A stretch of 64,000 bases of DNA, from NCBI GenBank assembly GCA_900299255.1, contig OMJB01000075.1, forward strand, positions 45,082 through 109,081, read 5' to 3'. The stretch is from Sphingobacteriales bacterium (GTDB lineage Bacteria > Bacteroidota > Bacteroidia > Chitinophagales > Chitinophagaceae). Numbering within the stretch: position 1 is the stretch's first letter; each line of letters opens with the position of its first letter. The notes beneath the pieces are model-generated. The model searched no databases and was not told the DNA's origin. It saw nothing but the letters and a program-made list of their open reading frames with translations. Position numbers and translations under genes: made by a program. Of the stretch, positions 1 through 8,769 are shown one piece after another.

Positions 1-211
1 ATAGGCAATAAGTAGGTGCGTGGGCAAAAACAAAGGCTGGCTTCAGTTTCAAATACAGCTACAGGCCTACTTTCCCAAAGTCATATCAGTAATTAACCAA
101 ACTTGGCACGGTTTTTGATATAAATAATTTTATAAATAAGTTTTTGATTTCTTAACGAAACCATTAACTTTATGTTGGTAAAATTATTGTTCACCAATTA
201 AAACGTTGCTT
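1..211. other. Noncoding left edge
   Basis: I see no gene here. The stretch is AT-rich and probably holds the promoter of the gene at 212. A TTG at 206 is in frame with that gene, but ATG at 212 is the better start. Confidence 0.4.
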
Positions 212-718
212 ATGTTTTTTACTCGTACACGCACGTATCACTTTCAGATGGGAAAGGAGGACCTGAAAAATTCTCTTATCGGCAACCATGTGAAGATTCA
301 TGACCTTGATTTTGAGATCATGGATTCGGAAAAAGAAATAAGTATAATTCCGCATGCCGAGCAGGTTACGGAGATCAAGACACTGCCCATCACCAGTGTG
401 GAGATGAACAATGAATCGGGAGGCAGGACAAAAGTTGTGGTTACATCAAAGATGCGCCTGTTGGATTCAGGAGGGCCTATGCTGATCGTTATCTTCTGTA
501 TTTTCATGCTGCTTGCTTCCATTGTTTTTTACATTGTAGGAGAGCCAATTGTAGCATATACAGTTTTTGGCATAAGTGCTTCTATTTTCACTATTTTCTG
601 GATACGCCTTGAGATGGGGTATTTCGACTATGTGAGAAAGATTCAGACTTTCATTAAAACAAAGGCAGGCGAAAAAAATCCTGCGGCTAAGAACATCATG
701 CCGTTGGTGCATGCCTGA
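212..718 (+). CDS. Hypothetical membrane protein, 168 aa
   Basis: No family is recognised. The first ~85 residues are soluble and charged. Two hydrophobic helices follow (around GPMLIVIFCIFMLLASIVF and PIVAYTVFGISASIFTIFW), separated by a short turn, and a basic C-terminal tail (IKTKAGEKNPAAKN) ends the protein. This layout fits an inner-membrane hairpin with both ends in the cytoplasm; the topology is inferred. An in-frame TTG lies two codons upstream at 206, but the ATG at 212 is preferred. Translation ends with TGA directly followed by TAG. It converges on the thioredoxin-like gene at 867 and stands alone on this strand. A function cannot be assigned. Confidence 0.75.
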   Translation: MFFTRTRTYHFQMGKEDLKNSLIGNHVKIHDLDFEIMDSEKEISIIPHAEQVTEIKTLPITSVEMNNESGGRTKVVVTSKMRLLDSGGPMLIVIFCIFMLLASIVFYIVGEPIVAYTVFGISASIFTIFWIRLEMGYFDYVRKIQTFIKTKAGEKNPAAKNIMPLVHA

Positions 719-719
719 T

Positions 720-787
720 AGATTCTACAGACAGAATCTGACTAAATTATCCAAATTATACCTGAGCAGCCCCTCCAAAAGGGCTGC
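720..787. terminator. Two hairpins between convergent genes
   Basis: Hairpin one has 7-bp arms AGATTCT/AGAATCT (720-726, 733-739), starting right after the stop codon. Hairpin two has 7-bp arms GCAGCCC/GGGCTGC (766-772, 781-787). They lie between convergent genes and probably end transcription from one or both sides. Neither is followed by a long T tract on the plus strand, so the terminator role is inferred. Confidence 0.5.
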
Positions 788-866
788 AGTGAAATTGTCT
801 CCCTGAAAAATCAGCTTTTTGTATTCACGTTTAGGGTTCCCTCTGTTTTTTATACACCTTCCCCCT

Positions 867-1514
867 TTATTCAATATATTTCTTGAGCGTGTCTATGGCT
901 ACTTCGCCGGTGAATATCCGCAGTAGTTTCCGGTCGTGATCATATATGTTGATCTGCGGCAGTGCCTGATATAAAAACATGTTGTTGAGGTAACCCGAAC
1001 TGTCAATGCCTATTCTGAATTCGGGGAAATCAGTGATGTGCATCATGTTTACAAAGTCGGGCAGGTAAGGCTTCATAACCGGAGTAGCCAGAAACAGAAA
1101 CTTTGAATTTTTAAAGAACCCAATATTTCTTTCTATCAGCGCTGTCTCATCTTCGCAATGTGAGCAGGTAGGGTTAAAGAGCATGACAAAGAGGTTGGCT
1201 CCGTTGTCTACATCTTTATTGGTAAGCACTCCAGAGAATTCACCAGTGGGTGCCTCAGAATCGTTGTGCCGGCGCCTTCTTTTTTTTGAGCTGCTTTTTT
1301 CCTCATTGGCCGGTGTGGCTGCACTATTTTTATTTTTCGACGTATCCTTGTACAACATCATGCGCAGCGGAGCCATCGGCGCACCTATTTCCTTATAATC
1401 TATTTGAGGTTCGTCCTTCTTTTCTGTAGATTTGGCGGTAGTGTTGTTTTTGTTTTGTGCTGAGGCAGCAGTGGCAATGCACAACAATATGAATAATGAA
1501 ACTTTGCGAAACAT
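867..1514 (-). CDS. Secreted thioredoxin-fold protein, TlpA-like
   Basis: A signal peptide (MFRKVSLFILLCIATAASA, cut before Q20) is followed by a low-complexity linker rich in Lys, Asn and Arg (about residues 21-90, including KKRRRRH). A thioredoxin-like domain follows. It shows a CxxC pair in NPTCSHCED (C117, C120) at the end of a beta strand and a candidate cis-Pro in ALPQINIYD (P186). The CxxC pair and cis-Pro suggest a periplasmic thiol-disulfide role such as reduction or isomerisation of envelope proteins; the substrate is unknown. The length of 215 aa fits a minimal TlpA-type domain plus linker. It is a single gene, convergent with the gene at 212 and divergent from rarA 43 bp away. Confidence 0.75.
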   Translation of the reverse strand: MFRKVSLFILLCIATAASAQNKNNTTAKSTEKKDEPQIDYKEIGAPMAPLRMMLYKDTSKNKNSAATPANEEKSSSKKRRRRHNDSEAPTGEFSGVLTNKDVDNGANLFVMLFNPTCSHCEDETALIERNIGFFKNSKFLFLATPVMKPYLPDFVNMMHITDFPEFRIGIDSSGYLNNMFLYQALPQINIYDHDRKLLRIFTGEVAIDTLKKYIE

Positions 1515-1557
1515 GTAGCTAATTTAGGCAATTACATTAGAAATAAATCACAAAATT

Positions 1558-2826
1558 ATGGCAGCGTCGAATGCTCCACTTGCCGAACGGGTTAGGCCGG
1601 CGGCATTGGAAGATTTTATAGGGCAGGAGCATCTGGTGGCTCCCGGCAAAGTGCTGGAGTCAATAGTGCGTGGTGGCAAGGCGCATTCCATCATTTTCTG
1701 GGGGCCGCCGGGTGTGGGCAAAACAACACTTGCGCAGATCATAGCACAGTCATTGAACATGCCATTTTTTACACTCAGTGCCATTGACAGTGGCGTGAAG
1801 GATGTAAGGGCTGTTATAGAAATGGCCCGCAAGGCAGGGCACGCTTTGCTTTTTATAGATGAGATACACCGGTTTAACAAAGCTCAGCAGGACAGCCTAC
1901 TGGGGGCTGTGGAGAAAGGGATCATTACGCTGATTGGTGCTACTACCGAGAATCCATCGTTTGAAGTTATCGGTGCATTGCTGAGCAGGTGCCAGGTATA
2001 CGTACTCAAACCGCTGAACGAAGAGCATCTTATGGCACTGGTAAAACAGGCCATGGTAAAAGATGAGTGGCTGGCAGCCCAGCTCATCAATATTACAGAG
2101 TGGGAGGCACTGATGCAGCTTAGTGGTGGTGATGCCCGCAGGCTGCTGAACCTGCTGGAACTGGTAGCTTCATCGCTGCCGGACAAGGACAAGGCCATTA
2201 CCAACGAGATAGTGCAGGATATAGTGCAGAAGAAAATGGCGCTGTATGACAAAACAGGGGAGCAGCACTATGATATAATATCGGCATTTATAAAGTCGCT
2301 CAGGGGCAGCGACCCCAATGCCGCAGTGTATTATCTTGCCCGTATGATAGAGGGTGGTGAAGATCCGAAGTTTATTGCCCGCAGAATGGTGATACTGGCA
2401 AGCGAGGATATTGGCAATGCAAATCCGAATGCATTGTTGCTGGCAACGAGTTGTTTTCAGGTGGTAGAGATGATAGGCTATCCCGAGTGCAGGATCATAC
2501 TATCACAAACAGCCACATACCTGGCTTCCTCGCCCAAAAGCAATGCTGCATACATGGCCATAAACAATGCGCAGGCACTGGTGGCCAGAACCGGCGACCT
2601 GCCGGTGCCGCTTCACATACGCAATGCGCCTACCGGGCTGATGAAAAAGCTGGACTATGGCAAAGGCTACCAGTATGCCCACGATTTTGAGGGCAACTTT
2701 GCCGAGCAGGAGTTTATGCCCGATGCGGTGGCCGGTACTAAACTTTACGACCCTGCGGATAATGCATCAGAGGCCAAGCAGCGGGAGTACCTGCGCAAGT
2801 GCTGGAAAGAAAAGTATGGGTACTGA
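1558..2826 (+). CDS. rarA: Replication-associated recombination protein A (AAA+ ATPase)
   Basis: RarA/MgsA is the bacterial relative of Mgs1/WRNIP1 and acts at stalled replication forks, interacting with SSB and single-stranded DNA ends. The sequence shows Walker A GPPGVGKTT (residues 49-57), Walker B with DEIHRFNK (around 97-107), a sensor I region GATTENPSFEV, an arginine-finger region (LLSRCQVY) and the sensor II segment GGDARRLLN. The C-terminal tetramerisation domain contains the family signature ARMIEGGEDPKFIARRMVILASEDIG. At 422 aa it has the usual full length. It is monocistronic and converges on the S1/P1 nuclease gene. Confidence 0.96.
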   Translation: MAASNAPLAERVRPAALEDFIGQEHLVAPGKVLESIVRGGKAHSIIFWGPPGVGKTTLAQIIAQSLNMPFFTLSAIDSGVKDVRAVIEMARKAGHALLFIDEIHRFNKAQQDSLLGAVEKGIITLIGATTENPSFEVIGALLSRCQVYVLKPLNEEHLMALVKQAMVKDEWLAAQLINITEWEALMQLSGGDARRLLNLLELVASSLPDKDKAITNEIVQDIVQKKMALYDKTGEQHYDIISAFIKSLRGSDPNAAVYYLARMIEGGEDPKFIARRMVILASEDIGNANPNALLLATSCFQVVEMIGYPECRIILSQTATYLASSPKSNAAYMAINNAQALVARTGDLPVPLHIRNAPTGLMKKLDYGKGYQYAHDFEGNFAEQEFMPDAVAGTKLYDPADNASEAKQREYLRKCWKEKYGY

Positions 2827-2852
2827 AAGGGTGTGAGCATGTAGTTGCAAAA

Positions 2853-2931
2853 TCTGGCTTGTACACCACGTCCTAATCTGGCCGCTGGTCATTGCGAATC
2901 GCTGCATAGGCTGAGCGTGGATAAAGCCAGA
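2853..2931. terminator. Long-range inverted repeat between convergent genes
   Basis: TCTGGCTT at 2853-2860 pairs with AAGCCAGA at 2924-2931, with further partial complementarity inside the arms (CCACG with CGTGG). It sits between the stop of rarA and the stop of the nuclease gene. A bidirectional terminator is possible, but the loop is long and there is no T tract. Confidence 0.3.
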
Positions 2932-2934
2932 CTC

Positions 2935-3957
2935 TTAGTGCCCCTTCATTACCGGATAGTCTCTTTCTGATGCACAGCCTTTTACCTTACCTTTTTTCCA
3001 GGCTTTTAAGTCTTCTTTGTAAAAGGGTTTGTTACGTGCATCCAGGTAGTCAGGGTCCATGCTGCTGAGGTCAGGCTTGCCGGCGTTTACCCACGCAGTG
3101 TACCAGAAATCGGCAGTGTACATCAGCGCAGATCTCATCTGGCGTTCTACCATGCCCTGCAGCAGTTCGTGGTATATATGTGCATACTCATAAGAATGGA
3201 TCTGCTGCCCAAAGTCATTTTTCTTTGGTTTGCCGTCGGTGCCTAATTCATATTGTTTGTCTAAGGGGTTCTGGTCTTTGAGTTTTTTTTCAATGGTCAG
3301 CATTTTCTCCGAGAGCAGAAAACTGGTATCGAGTATGTCCCACACAGCTTTTTCTATGTCTTTGATATAGTGCGCCTCGCCGCAGTATAGGTTGTAGTCT
3401 TTGCCAAATAATTCGGGCAACTGGCATTCCCAAAACGAGTGTATGCCATTCTGTCCGGTAGATTGCCCATCGTGGTTTACTGTAGTATGCAGGGGCATGT
3501 GGGCATCGCCAATGTAGTGGCCCAGGTCGCCGGCAAGAAAGAGAATCTGGGTTTTATGTTTGTTCTTCATGGCATCGGTGAGTTTGGCCATCATATCTTG
3601 TATGTACCATGGCAGTATACCATACCGATCGGCAGAATCTTTACCGTATTTGGTAATCACTTCTGACAGTTTTTTGGGCATCATTTCGCGGCCCTCGTAA
3701 TTGTATTTTTCGAGGTTCACATAATGCCTGCAAAACTCAGCCTTATCGTTAATGGTGTATTTGCGGATATCAGGTATTGTAGATTCCTGTGTCAGGAAAT
3801 CAGAATGGTTATAAAAAAACATGCCCATCTCTGCAGGCAATGCCAGCACCGCGCCTTTGTTTATGTGGTTGTGCCCCCATATACCCCAGCCATAAGCTGC
3901 AGAAACAGAAAATAGAACAGTAAGCAGTAACAGCGAGCTGAATAGCCTGTACTTCAT
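2935..3957 (-). CDS. Secreted zinc-dependent S1/P1 nuclease-like protein
   Basis: A signal peptide (ends near SVSAAYG) is followed by a mature N-terminus beginning WGIWGHNHINKGAV. This matches the S1/P1 nuclease / phospholipase C fold, where the first Trp of the mature chain and following His residues bind a trinuclear zinc cluster. The second signature is GHYIGDAHMPLHTTVNHDG, giving the H-x3-D and H-x3-H type zinc ligands, followed by HSFWE. Members cleave single-stranded nucleic acid or phospholipid outside the cytoplasm. The length (340 aa) is a little above the usual 250-300. Which substrate is used cannot be decided from the sequence. It is a single gene with no operon partner. Confidence 0.8.
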   Translation of the reverse strand: MKYRLFSSLLLLTVLFSVSAAYGWGIWGHNHINKGAVLALPAEMGMFFYNHSDFLTQESTIPDIRKYTINDKAEFCRHYVNLEKYNYEGREMMPKKLSEVITKYGKDSADRYGILPWYIQDMMAKLTDAMKNKHKTQILFLAGDLGHYIGDAHMPLHTTVNHDGQSTGQNGIHSFWECQLPELFGKDYNLYCGEAHYIKDIEKAVWDILDTSFLLSEKMLTIEKKLKDQNPLDKQYELGTDGKPKKNDFGQQIHSYEYAHIYHELLQGMVERQMRSALMYTADFWYTAWVNAGKPDLSSMDPDYLDARNKPFYKEDLKAWKKGKVKGCASERDYPVMKGH

Positions 3958-4046
3958 AAAAAATTATTTCGGTAAACTTAAAAAATAATGTTGAAATGGG
4001 CAGGTGCCTTCTATTGCCTGAGGAAACTTAACTCAGAGGTAATCAG

Positions 4047-4577
4047 TTATTGATACTCGTCGGCCACTGCTTCTTCAGCAATTTCTTCTTCGATAGTCTT
4101 GAATGTAAACTTACGCTGGGATATATAGCTGAGTATGGCAGTAATGATACAGATAAAGAAGTACGATACTGTTGCATTGACCATGGGCAGATACAAAGCA
4201 GCACCTTTGATTAATAAATACGTAAGCAAGATAAATGTAACCGTAGTAAGTACGTACCTGAAGAACTGTATATGGCCATGCAGGTTTGACTCAGGAAAAA
4301 CTATATGCCTTGACATGATAAAGCCGGCAGGAAAGCTGATGGCAAAAGCGATTACCCATGCAGCTACTTCTACAGCTATAACTATGTTGCCCATCACATG
4401 AACGTCCTGCTTCTGCAATAAAATGTTGTATGCAAACCAATAGATGAAAATATTCAGTACGGTATTGGAGCCACCGCAGGCAAGGTAACGAAACGTTTGG
4501 ATACCAATTATCCGGCGAAAGGGCCGGTGAAAAAAATCAATGATACCTACAATTGTATGTCTGAGAAAACTAAGCAA
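4047..4577 (-). CDS. GtrA-like membrane protein
   Basis: Four hydrophobic helices lie in about 150 residues. The family signatures are FRYLACGGSNTVLN near the first helix and SQRKFTF after the last. GtrA proteins are small membrane proteins often linked with moving lipid-linked sugars across the inner membrane for surface glycosylation. The C-terminus carries an acidic tail (EEEIAEEAVADEYQ). The first ~25 residues are amphipathic and basic. No ATG exists near the N-terminus; TTG at 4577 is the only plausible early start and overlaps a TACTTTTTG sequence resembling a -7 box, so the start is uncertain. No glycosyltransferase partner is adjacent. Confidence 0.8.
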   Translation of the reverse strand: MLSFLRHTIVGIIDFFHRPFRRIIGIQTFRYLACGGSNTVLNIFIYWFAYNILLQKQDVHVMGNIVIAVEVAAWVIAFAISFPAGFIMSRHIVFPESNLHGHIQFFRYVLTTVTFILLTYLLIKGAALYLPMVNATVSYFFICIITAILSYISQRKFTFKTIEEEIAEEAVADEYQ

Positions 4578-4690
4578 AAAGTAAAATTAGCTGTAAAAAT
4601 AACGAAATTTCAACGAATATATTTCGGGTGAAGGCGATACATTGTTAAAAATAGTGAATCAATGATCACTTCGCGTAACGTTGAGTGTAA

Positions 4691-6196
4691 CTATCTGCTA
4701 ACGGGCATATGCCTCATAATTCCGAACCCAAGATTATGGTTTCTGAGAGCATTGCTAATGTCTTTGAGTTCAAATAACATATCATCAGGTACTTTATTAG
4801 TGTAACGGGTAATAGCTTTTTCGGCATCACTAATGATCTCTTTTTGCAAATACTCATATACCTTTTTGTTTTTGTGATATCCTTTTTCCTCATGGTTCGC
4901 TGATGCGTAATAGCTTACCGCGGTCTTCGCCCTGGACATCAACCTGTCAATTTCAGTTCGGCACTGGATAATATCATAAGTTTCGTAACGCCGAGAATTC
5001 TGCGAAGATGAATTACCCCAAACTGAGTTTGAGTTACCGGTGCGGCTATAGGCCGTGGGTTTGTTATCCGGAGCTTTAGCATATCGCTCTTTATAATAAG
5101 CAATAGTGCCGCCCTCAGCAGGGCCAGTGATAGATTTTACGCTTTCGCCAAAATTGAATTCGCCAGAGGCGATCTTATTTACAATTTCGCCATTATCCTG
5201 TCGTGCAGGTGCATACCGTACATTTCTGGCAATTATTCGGTGGTCAGACAGGCGCACAATGCAAGCTGCATTTTGATCGGCAATTGGTACCCCATTTTTG
5301 TATAGAATCAGGTGGCATACATCGTTATCATAGTCTCATTCACGGCAAAGGCTATCTCTTTCAAATATGTACTTGGCGTGAGATAACGGTTTGCCTGTCA
5401 GTGGTTCGCCTTCGCATATTGTTGCCCATCCGGTACATTTACTGTTGCCGGCAGAGTCTACAGACAGCATATCTGCACAATTTAGGTATGCTTTCTTTCC
5501 CCTGTAAGTAATAGCCTTGTAACCACCTATAAACCTCCTTCTTTCGTCAGTAGTATAACTTCCGTGTGATAGCTCCTGCCCTGAATAATCGAAAACAGAG
5601 CCGAATTCAAGGAAACCATCTTTAAATTCACCCTCCTCGGCAACGAATGTTTTATCATTATACTTCTCATATTTTTTTCCTGTTCCATTCGGAAAGAAAT
5701 GAACAGTATTGCCGGTATACCAAAGGCTGCCGTCTGCTTTGTAAATGCTGCATTCTCCCGCAGGTTCACCATTCAAGAAGGTTCCTTCGAACTCCAATGA
5801 CGCCCAGCCGGGTAGCTTGGCCCTGCCTTTACCGTTATCGCAATTACCAGAAAGGCATTTGATTCCAAAGGCAACAAAAGGTGCTTTTTTGAGCGAAATA
5901 TTCTTTTTAGTACCTCCACGTTCAAATATTATCGTGGCTTCATCGCGCTTGGCTAGTAAGGCTACTACCGCCGTATTATCTAACCCGTCTACGTTGGTTT
6001 TGTTTACATTTGTCAGTTTATCGCCTACTTTCAGTCCGGCTTTTTCGGCTGGGCTGCCTGCAATCACTTCAGATATTTTTTTATCGTTACCTGAGCCAAG
6101 CCGTACGCCATATCCGAGCTTTGACTGGCCATAGCACAAGCCAGGCAATAAGAAAGTGCAGCTTATGATTACAAAAAGAAGCTTTATGTTTTTCAT
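4691..6196 (-). pseudogene. PDZ-domain exported protein split by in-frame TGA
   Basis: A single reading frame of 502 codons runs from ATG at 6196 to the stop at 4691, broken only by TGA at 5336-5338 (codon 287). The first part has a signal peptide (MKNIKLLFVIISCTFLLPG) and a PDZ domain (about residues 28-105, with SPAEKAGLKVGDKL and GLKVGDKLTNVN). A repeat-poor region with MORN-like segments (KADGSLWYTG, FPNGTGKKYE) follows. The 26 codons after the TGA (DYDNDVCHLILYKNGVPIAD and on) and the following ~188 residues look like ordinary coding sequence with a charged helical C-terminus. As written, a 286-aa product is made. An internal GTG (5257) could start a separate 188-aa product, but frame continuity argues for one gene. 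Function unknown beyond the PDZ domain. Confidence 0.75.
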
Positions 6197-6245
6197 ATTG
6201 TTAGTTGAGCAAGGGTAATCGAAACTGTGGCCGGCAATCCGTTAC

Positions 6246-7250
6246 CTAGAGTTTTATTTTTTGTAAACGCAAGAACAGTGCTTTTTCATCTGTTCCGCAT
6301 TGTTTCAGCATATCGCTCAGTTCATCGAAAGACACCAGTTCTGATTTTCGGTCTTTCATAATGCGGGCCGCGCGGTAAGCAAAATTTCTCCAGTTATCAC
6401 CGATTTTAGTCAGCTCTTCTGAGAACTTAAGTAGTTCTTCATTTTTTAAAAGCTGGCCTGCCTCCTGCAAAAATGCTGCATACAGGTAGCGGAACCCTGC
6501 TCCTCCGGTACCAATTTCTTCCTGCATTCTGATTACGTTGCCCAGGTACAGCGACGCTCTTCTGGGCTCCAGTTTTTTTGGGTAGTTCTTTATTTGTTTG
6601 GCCAGCAGGAAGATACCTTTATTCCCAAACCAGGGTATGGGAGGCGCCATCATAAAGTAGCACATTTGCTTTATGCCTTTTTCTATGGCTTTGCGCATGT
6701 CCATTTCTTTGGGCGTTTCTGTAACATAGTACATAAAGCCTTTAGGTTCAGGTGTGCCTTTTGCAAACCTTGCTTTCACCAGGTCTTCAAGTGCAATTTT
6801 AGTTACTATCTCCATCACGGGGTCACTGATTAGGTAGTCCCTTCCTTTTTTACCGTATGCTACAAAGTTGTGTGCGTTAAAATGGAACCTGAATGCTTCA
6901 GGCAAGTAGGGCAGATAAAATACGCTGCCCAGCATACCAACAGGCTTCCCCTGGGCCAACACATCGTCCAGTGCTTTCATCGCTTTGGCCGGGTCACGGA
7001 AGCGTTCGGAGTGGATCTTGATGTTGAGCCTTGAAGCTACTCTTTTTACAATAGCTCCCGGCCATATGCGGTAGGTGGTACCCGGAGCCCCGTTTATTTT
7101 GAGAAAAGGCAGATGCCCGAAAAACAGGCCAGCCCCTATACCGAAAGCCATAGGCTCACTGAGCTCAATCCCCGCGTGCCTCAGCAGGTTAGAAGAGACG
7201 CCGCTCTCACAGTGCGCATGCTGAAAATGTTTATACTCCTTATTGCTCAT
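6246..7250 (-). CDS. BtrH_N / DUF4872-type cysteine acyltransferase or peptidase
   Basis: The N-terminal half resembles BtrH, the enzyme that transfers an acyl side chain from a carrier protein during butirosin synthesis and has a papain-like cysteine fold. A likely triad is visible: Cys in HAHCESGVSS (C14), His in FNAHNFVAYG (H127) and Asp in LISDPV (D143). The C-terminal half (about 160-334) is helical, with the YLYAAFLQEAGQL and WRNFAYRAARIMK segments typical of the DUF4872 region. The upstream 138-aa gene ends with TAA directly abutting this ATG, so the two are translationally coupled. In other Bacteroidota such genes occur near lipid or polyene clusters with ABC transporters; none is present here. 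The substrate is unknown. Confidence 0.75.
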   Translation of the reverse strand: MSNKEYKHFQHAHCESGVSSNLLRHAGIELSEPMAFGIGAGLFFGHLPFLKINGAPGTTYRIWPGAIVKRVASRLNIKIHSERFRDPAKAMKALDDVLAQGKPVGMLGSVFYLPYLPEAFRFHFNAHNFVAYGKKGRDYLISDPVMEIVTKIALEDLVKARFAKGTPEPKGFMYYVTETPKEMDMRKAIEKGIKQMCYFMMAPPIPWFGNKGIFLLAKQIKNYPKKLEPRRASLYLGNVIRMQEEIGTGGAGFRYLYAAFLQEAGQLLKNEELLKFSEELTKIGDNWRNFAYRAARIMKDRKSELVSFDELSDMLKQCGTDEKALFLRLQKIKL

Positions 7251-7667
7251 TTAAGATCTGTTTTCTTTTCCGAAGTTCATTAATTCATCAACTGTTATAT
7301 TGAATATGCGGGCGTATTTTTCGAGCATACCGGTAGAGAGGCTGTTGAAAACCGATGGCTTAAAATGCCTTTTAACCTGCCATTTCCATTTGCCGGCATA
7401 GCTGGCCAGCAGGGTAGTGTCCATCAGGCTTTTATGCATGAAATAGGCTATTGGGCTCAGCTCGCCAGCCGTTACCTGCGCCTTTACCTTGTTCAGGTTT
7501 TCGTCAATATCCTCCCATGTTTGCTCCAGCACTATGTTCTCTGGTTCCCAGCCCTCGTAGTTCACGCCGGTATACTGGCCGTCTTTTCCTACGGCATACA
7601 TCAGCTTTTTTATGTCTGAAGCGTGGGTGGTGTCCCGCTTGTCCTGAGGAACGTCTTTTATGTCCAT
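7251..7667 (-). CDS. Small partner protein of the BtrH-like enzyme, 138 aa
   Basis: No firm family is recognised. The protein is soluble, rich in charged residues, and lacks a signal peptide. The C-terminal segment SLSTGMLEKYARIFNITVDELMNFGKE looks like the end of a helix-turn-helix of the XRE kind (IFNITVDELMNF), so DNA binding is possible. A central stretch, SPIAYFMHKSLMDTTLLASYAGKWKWQVKRHFKP, is conserved-looking and mixed helical. Its TAA stop lies directly before the ATG of the BtrH-like gene, so the products are probably made in a fixed ratio. It could be a regulator or carrier/adaptor for that enzyme; both are inference. Confidence 0.7.
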   Translation of the reverse strand: MDIKDVPQDKRDTTHASDIKKLMYAVGKDGQYTGVNYEGWEPENIVLEQTWEDIDENLNKVKAQVTAGELSPIAYFMHKSLMDTTLLASYAGKWKWQVKRHFKPSVFNSLSTGMLEKYARIFNITVDELMNFGKENRS

Positions 7668-7678
7668 TGGTCACGCAT

Positions 7679-8698
7679 TTATCTGGCAAGATAAAGAATT
7701 ACAGGGAAATGGTCGCTGTATCCGTTAATCCAGTAAGTGCCTGCAAAAGACCGGTGCGGCTCTCCATCGTGGCCTTTATAGTGGTCAATGATAAAACCGG
7801 GTTTGTAAATTGCTGCGCTGCTGTAATGCAGTTTATGATTCCGGTTGTGGAGCAACGCGCCTGATATAATTATCTGATCAAACAGGTTCCAGCTGTGTTT
7901 GTAGGTTTCGGTGCCTGCGCCGGATTTGTACATATCAGCCCACGGATTGTACAATTCATTCTTTTTCACCGAGGTGGCTTCCGTTTTTGCTTCCAGAATC
8001 TGTGTGATACTTCTATCAACCGGATTGTCGTTAAAGTCGCCCATCAATATAATCTTTGCATCTGGGTTCTTTAGTACTATCTGCTGCACAGCCTTTTTTT
8101 CAACCTCGGCTGCCCGTTCACGTTTGGTGGCACTTTCATCGGCGTCGCCTCTGCGAGAGGGCCAGTGGCAAACAAATATATGTACTGAGTCTCCTGACAG
8201 TACACCATATACATGCAGTATATCCCGTGTATTTGAGTTGGGATTTACGGCAGCCAGGCCCACATGCAGCGCCTCAGTTTTAATTACATTGAAATGCAGT
8301 GGATTGTACATCAGGGCTACATTTATACCCCTGGGGTCTGATCCATCGGCCCATTCGTATTTATACCCGCGCCACGCCAGTTCAGGCTGGTGGGCCAGGT
8401 CATTCAGTACGTTACTGTTTTCCACTTCCGCAAGCCCTATTACAGCCGGGCCATCGCCGCCTTCCATACTGTTAATAACTGTGGCTATATTATGCAGTTT
8501 CTGCAGGTATGTTTTCTTTGTGTACCGGTATTTGCCATGCGGTGTAAATTCTTCATCTTTTTTCAGTGGGTTATCTATTGTGTCGAAGAAATTTTCGCAA
8601 TTATAAAACGCAACTGCAACATCATTCTTATCCTGAGCGGCTGATCTGAAGTAGGCAAATGATATTGCAAAAAGAAAAAATATTTTTTTCGCCGACAT
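7679..8698 (-). CDS. Secreted endonuclease/exonuclease/phosphatase family protein
   Basis: A signal peptide (MSAKKIFFLFAISFAYFRSAA) precedes a DNase I-like fold. Landmarks are the metal-binding start FYNCENFFDT, GLAEVENSNVL (catalytic Glu), CHWPSRRGDADES (catalytic His), IILMGDFNDNP (the D-x-N pair) and the C-terminal SDHFPV (His of the Asp-His dyad). These are the catalytic positions of Mg-dependent phosphodiesterases that cut DNA, RNA or phosphorylated lipids. At 339 aa it has the usual length for the Bacteroidota exported group. It ends 12 bp upstream of the 138-aa gene at 7667, so the three minus-strand genes may be one transcript. A TATTTTTG at 8753-8760 is a candidate -7 box. Confidence 0.85.
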   Translation of the reverse strand: MSAKKIFFLFAISFAYFRSAAQDKNDVAVAFYNCENFFDTIDNPLKKDEEFTPHGKYRYTKKTYLQKLHNIATVINSMEGGDGPAVIGLAEVENSNVLNDLAHQPELAWRGYKYEWADGSDPRGINVALMYNPLHFNVIKTEALHVGLAAVNPNSNTRDILHVYGVLSGDSVHIFVCHWPSRRGDADESATKRERAAEVEKKAVQQIVLKNPDAKIILMGDFNDNPVDRSITQILEAKTEATSVKKNELYNPWADMYKSGAGTETYKHSWNLFDQIIISGALLHNRNHKLHYSSAAIYKPGFIIDHYKGHDGEPHRSFAGTYWINGYSDHFPVILYLAR

Positions 8699-8769
8699 AA
8701 ATTTTAAGAATATCGCAATATACGGGCCTCCGGAATTTTATCTTAATTTACGCAAAAATACAAATAGCT

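Noticed and set aside
206..211. TTG start for the first gene
   Set aside because: ATG at 212 lies two codons on and is the standard choice.
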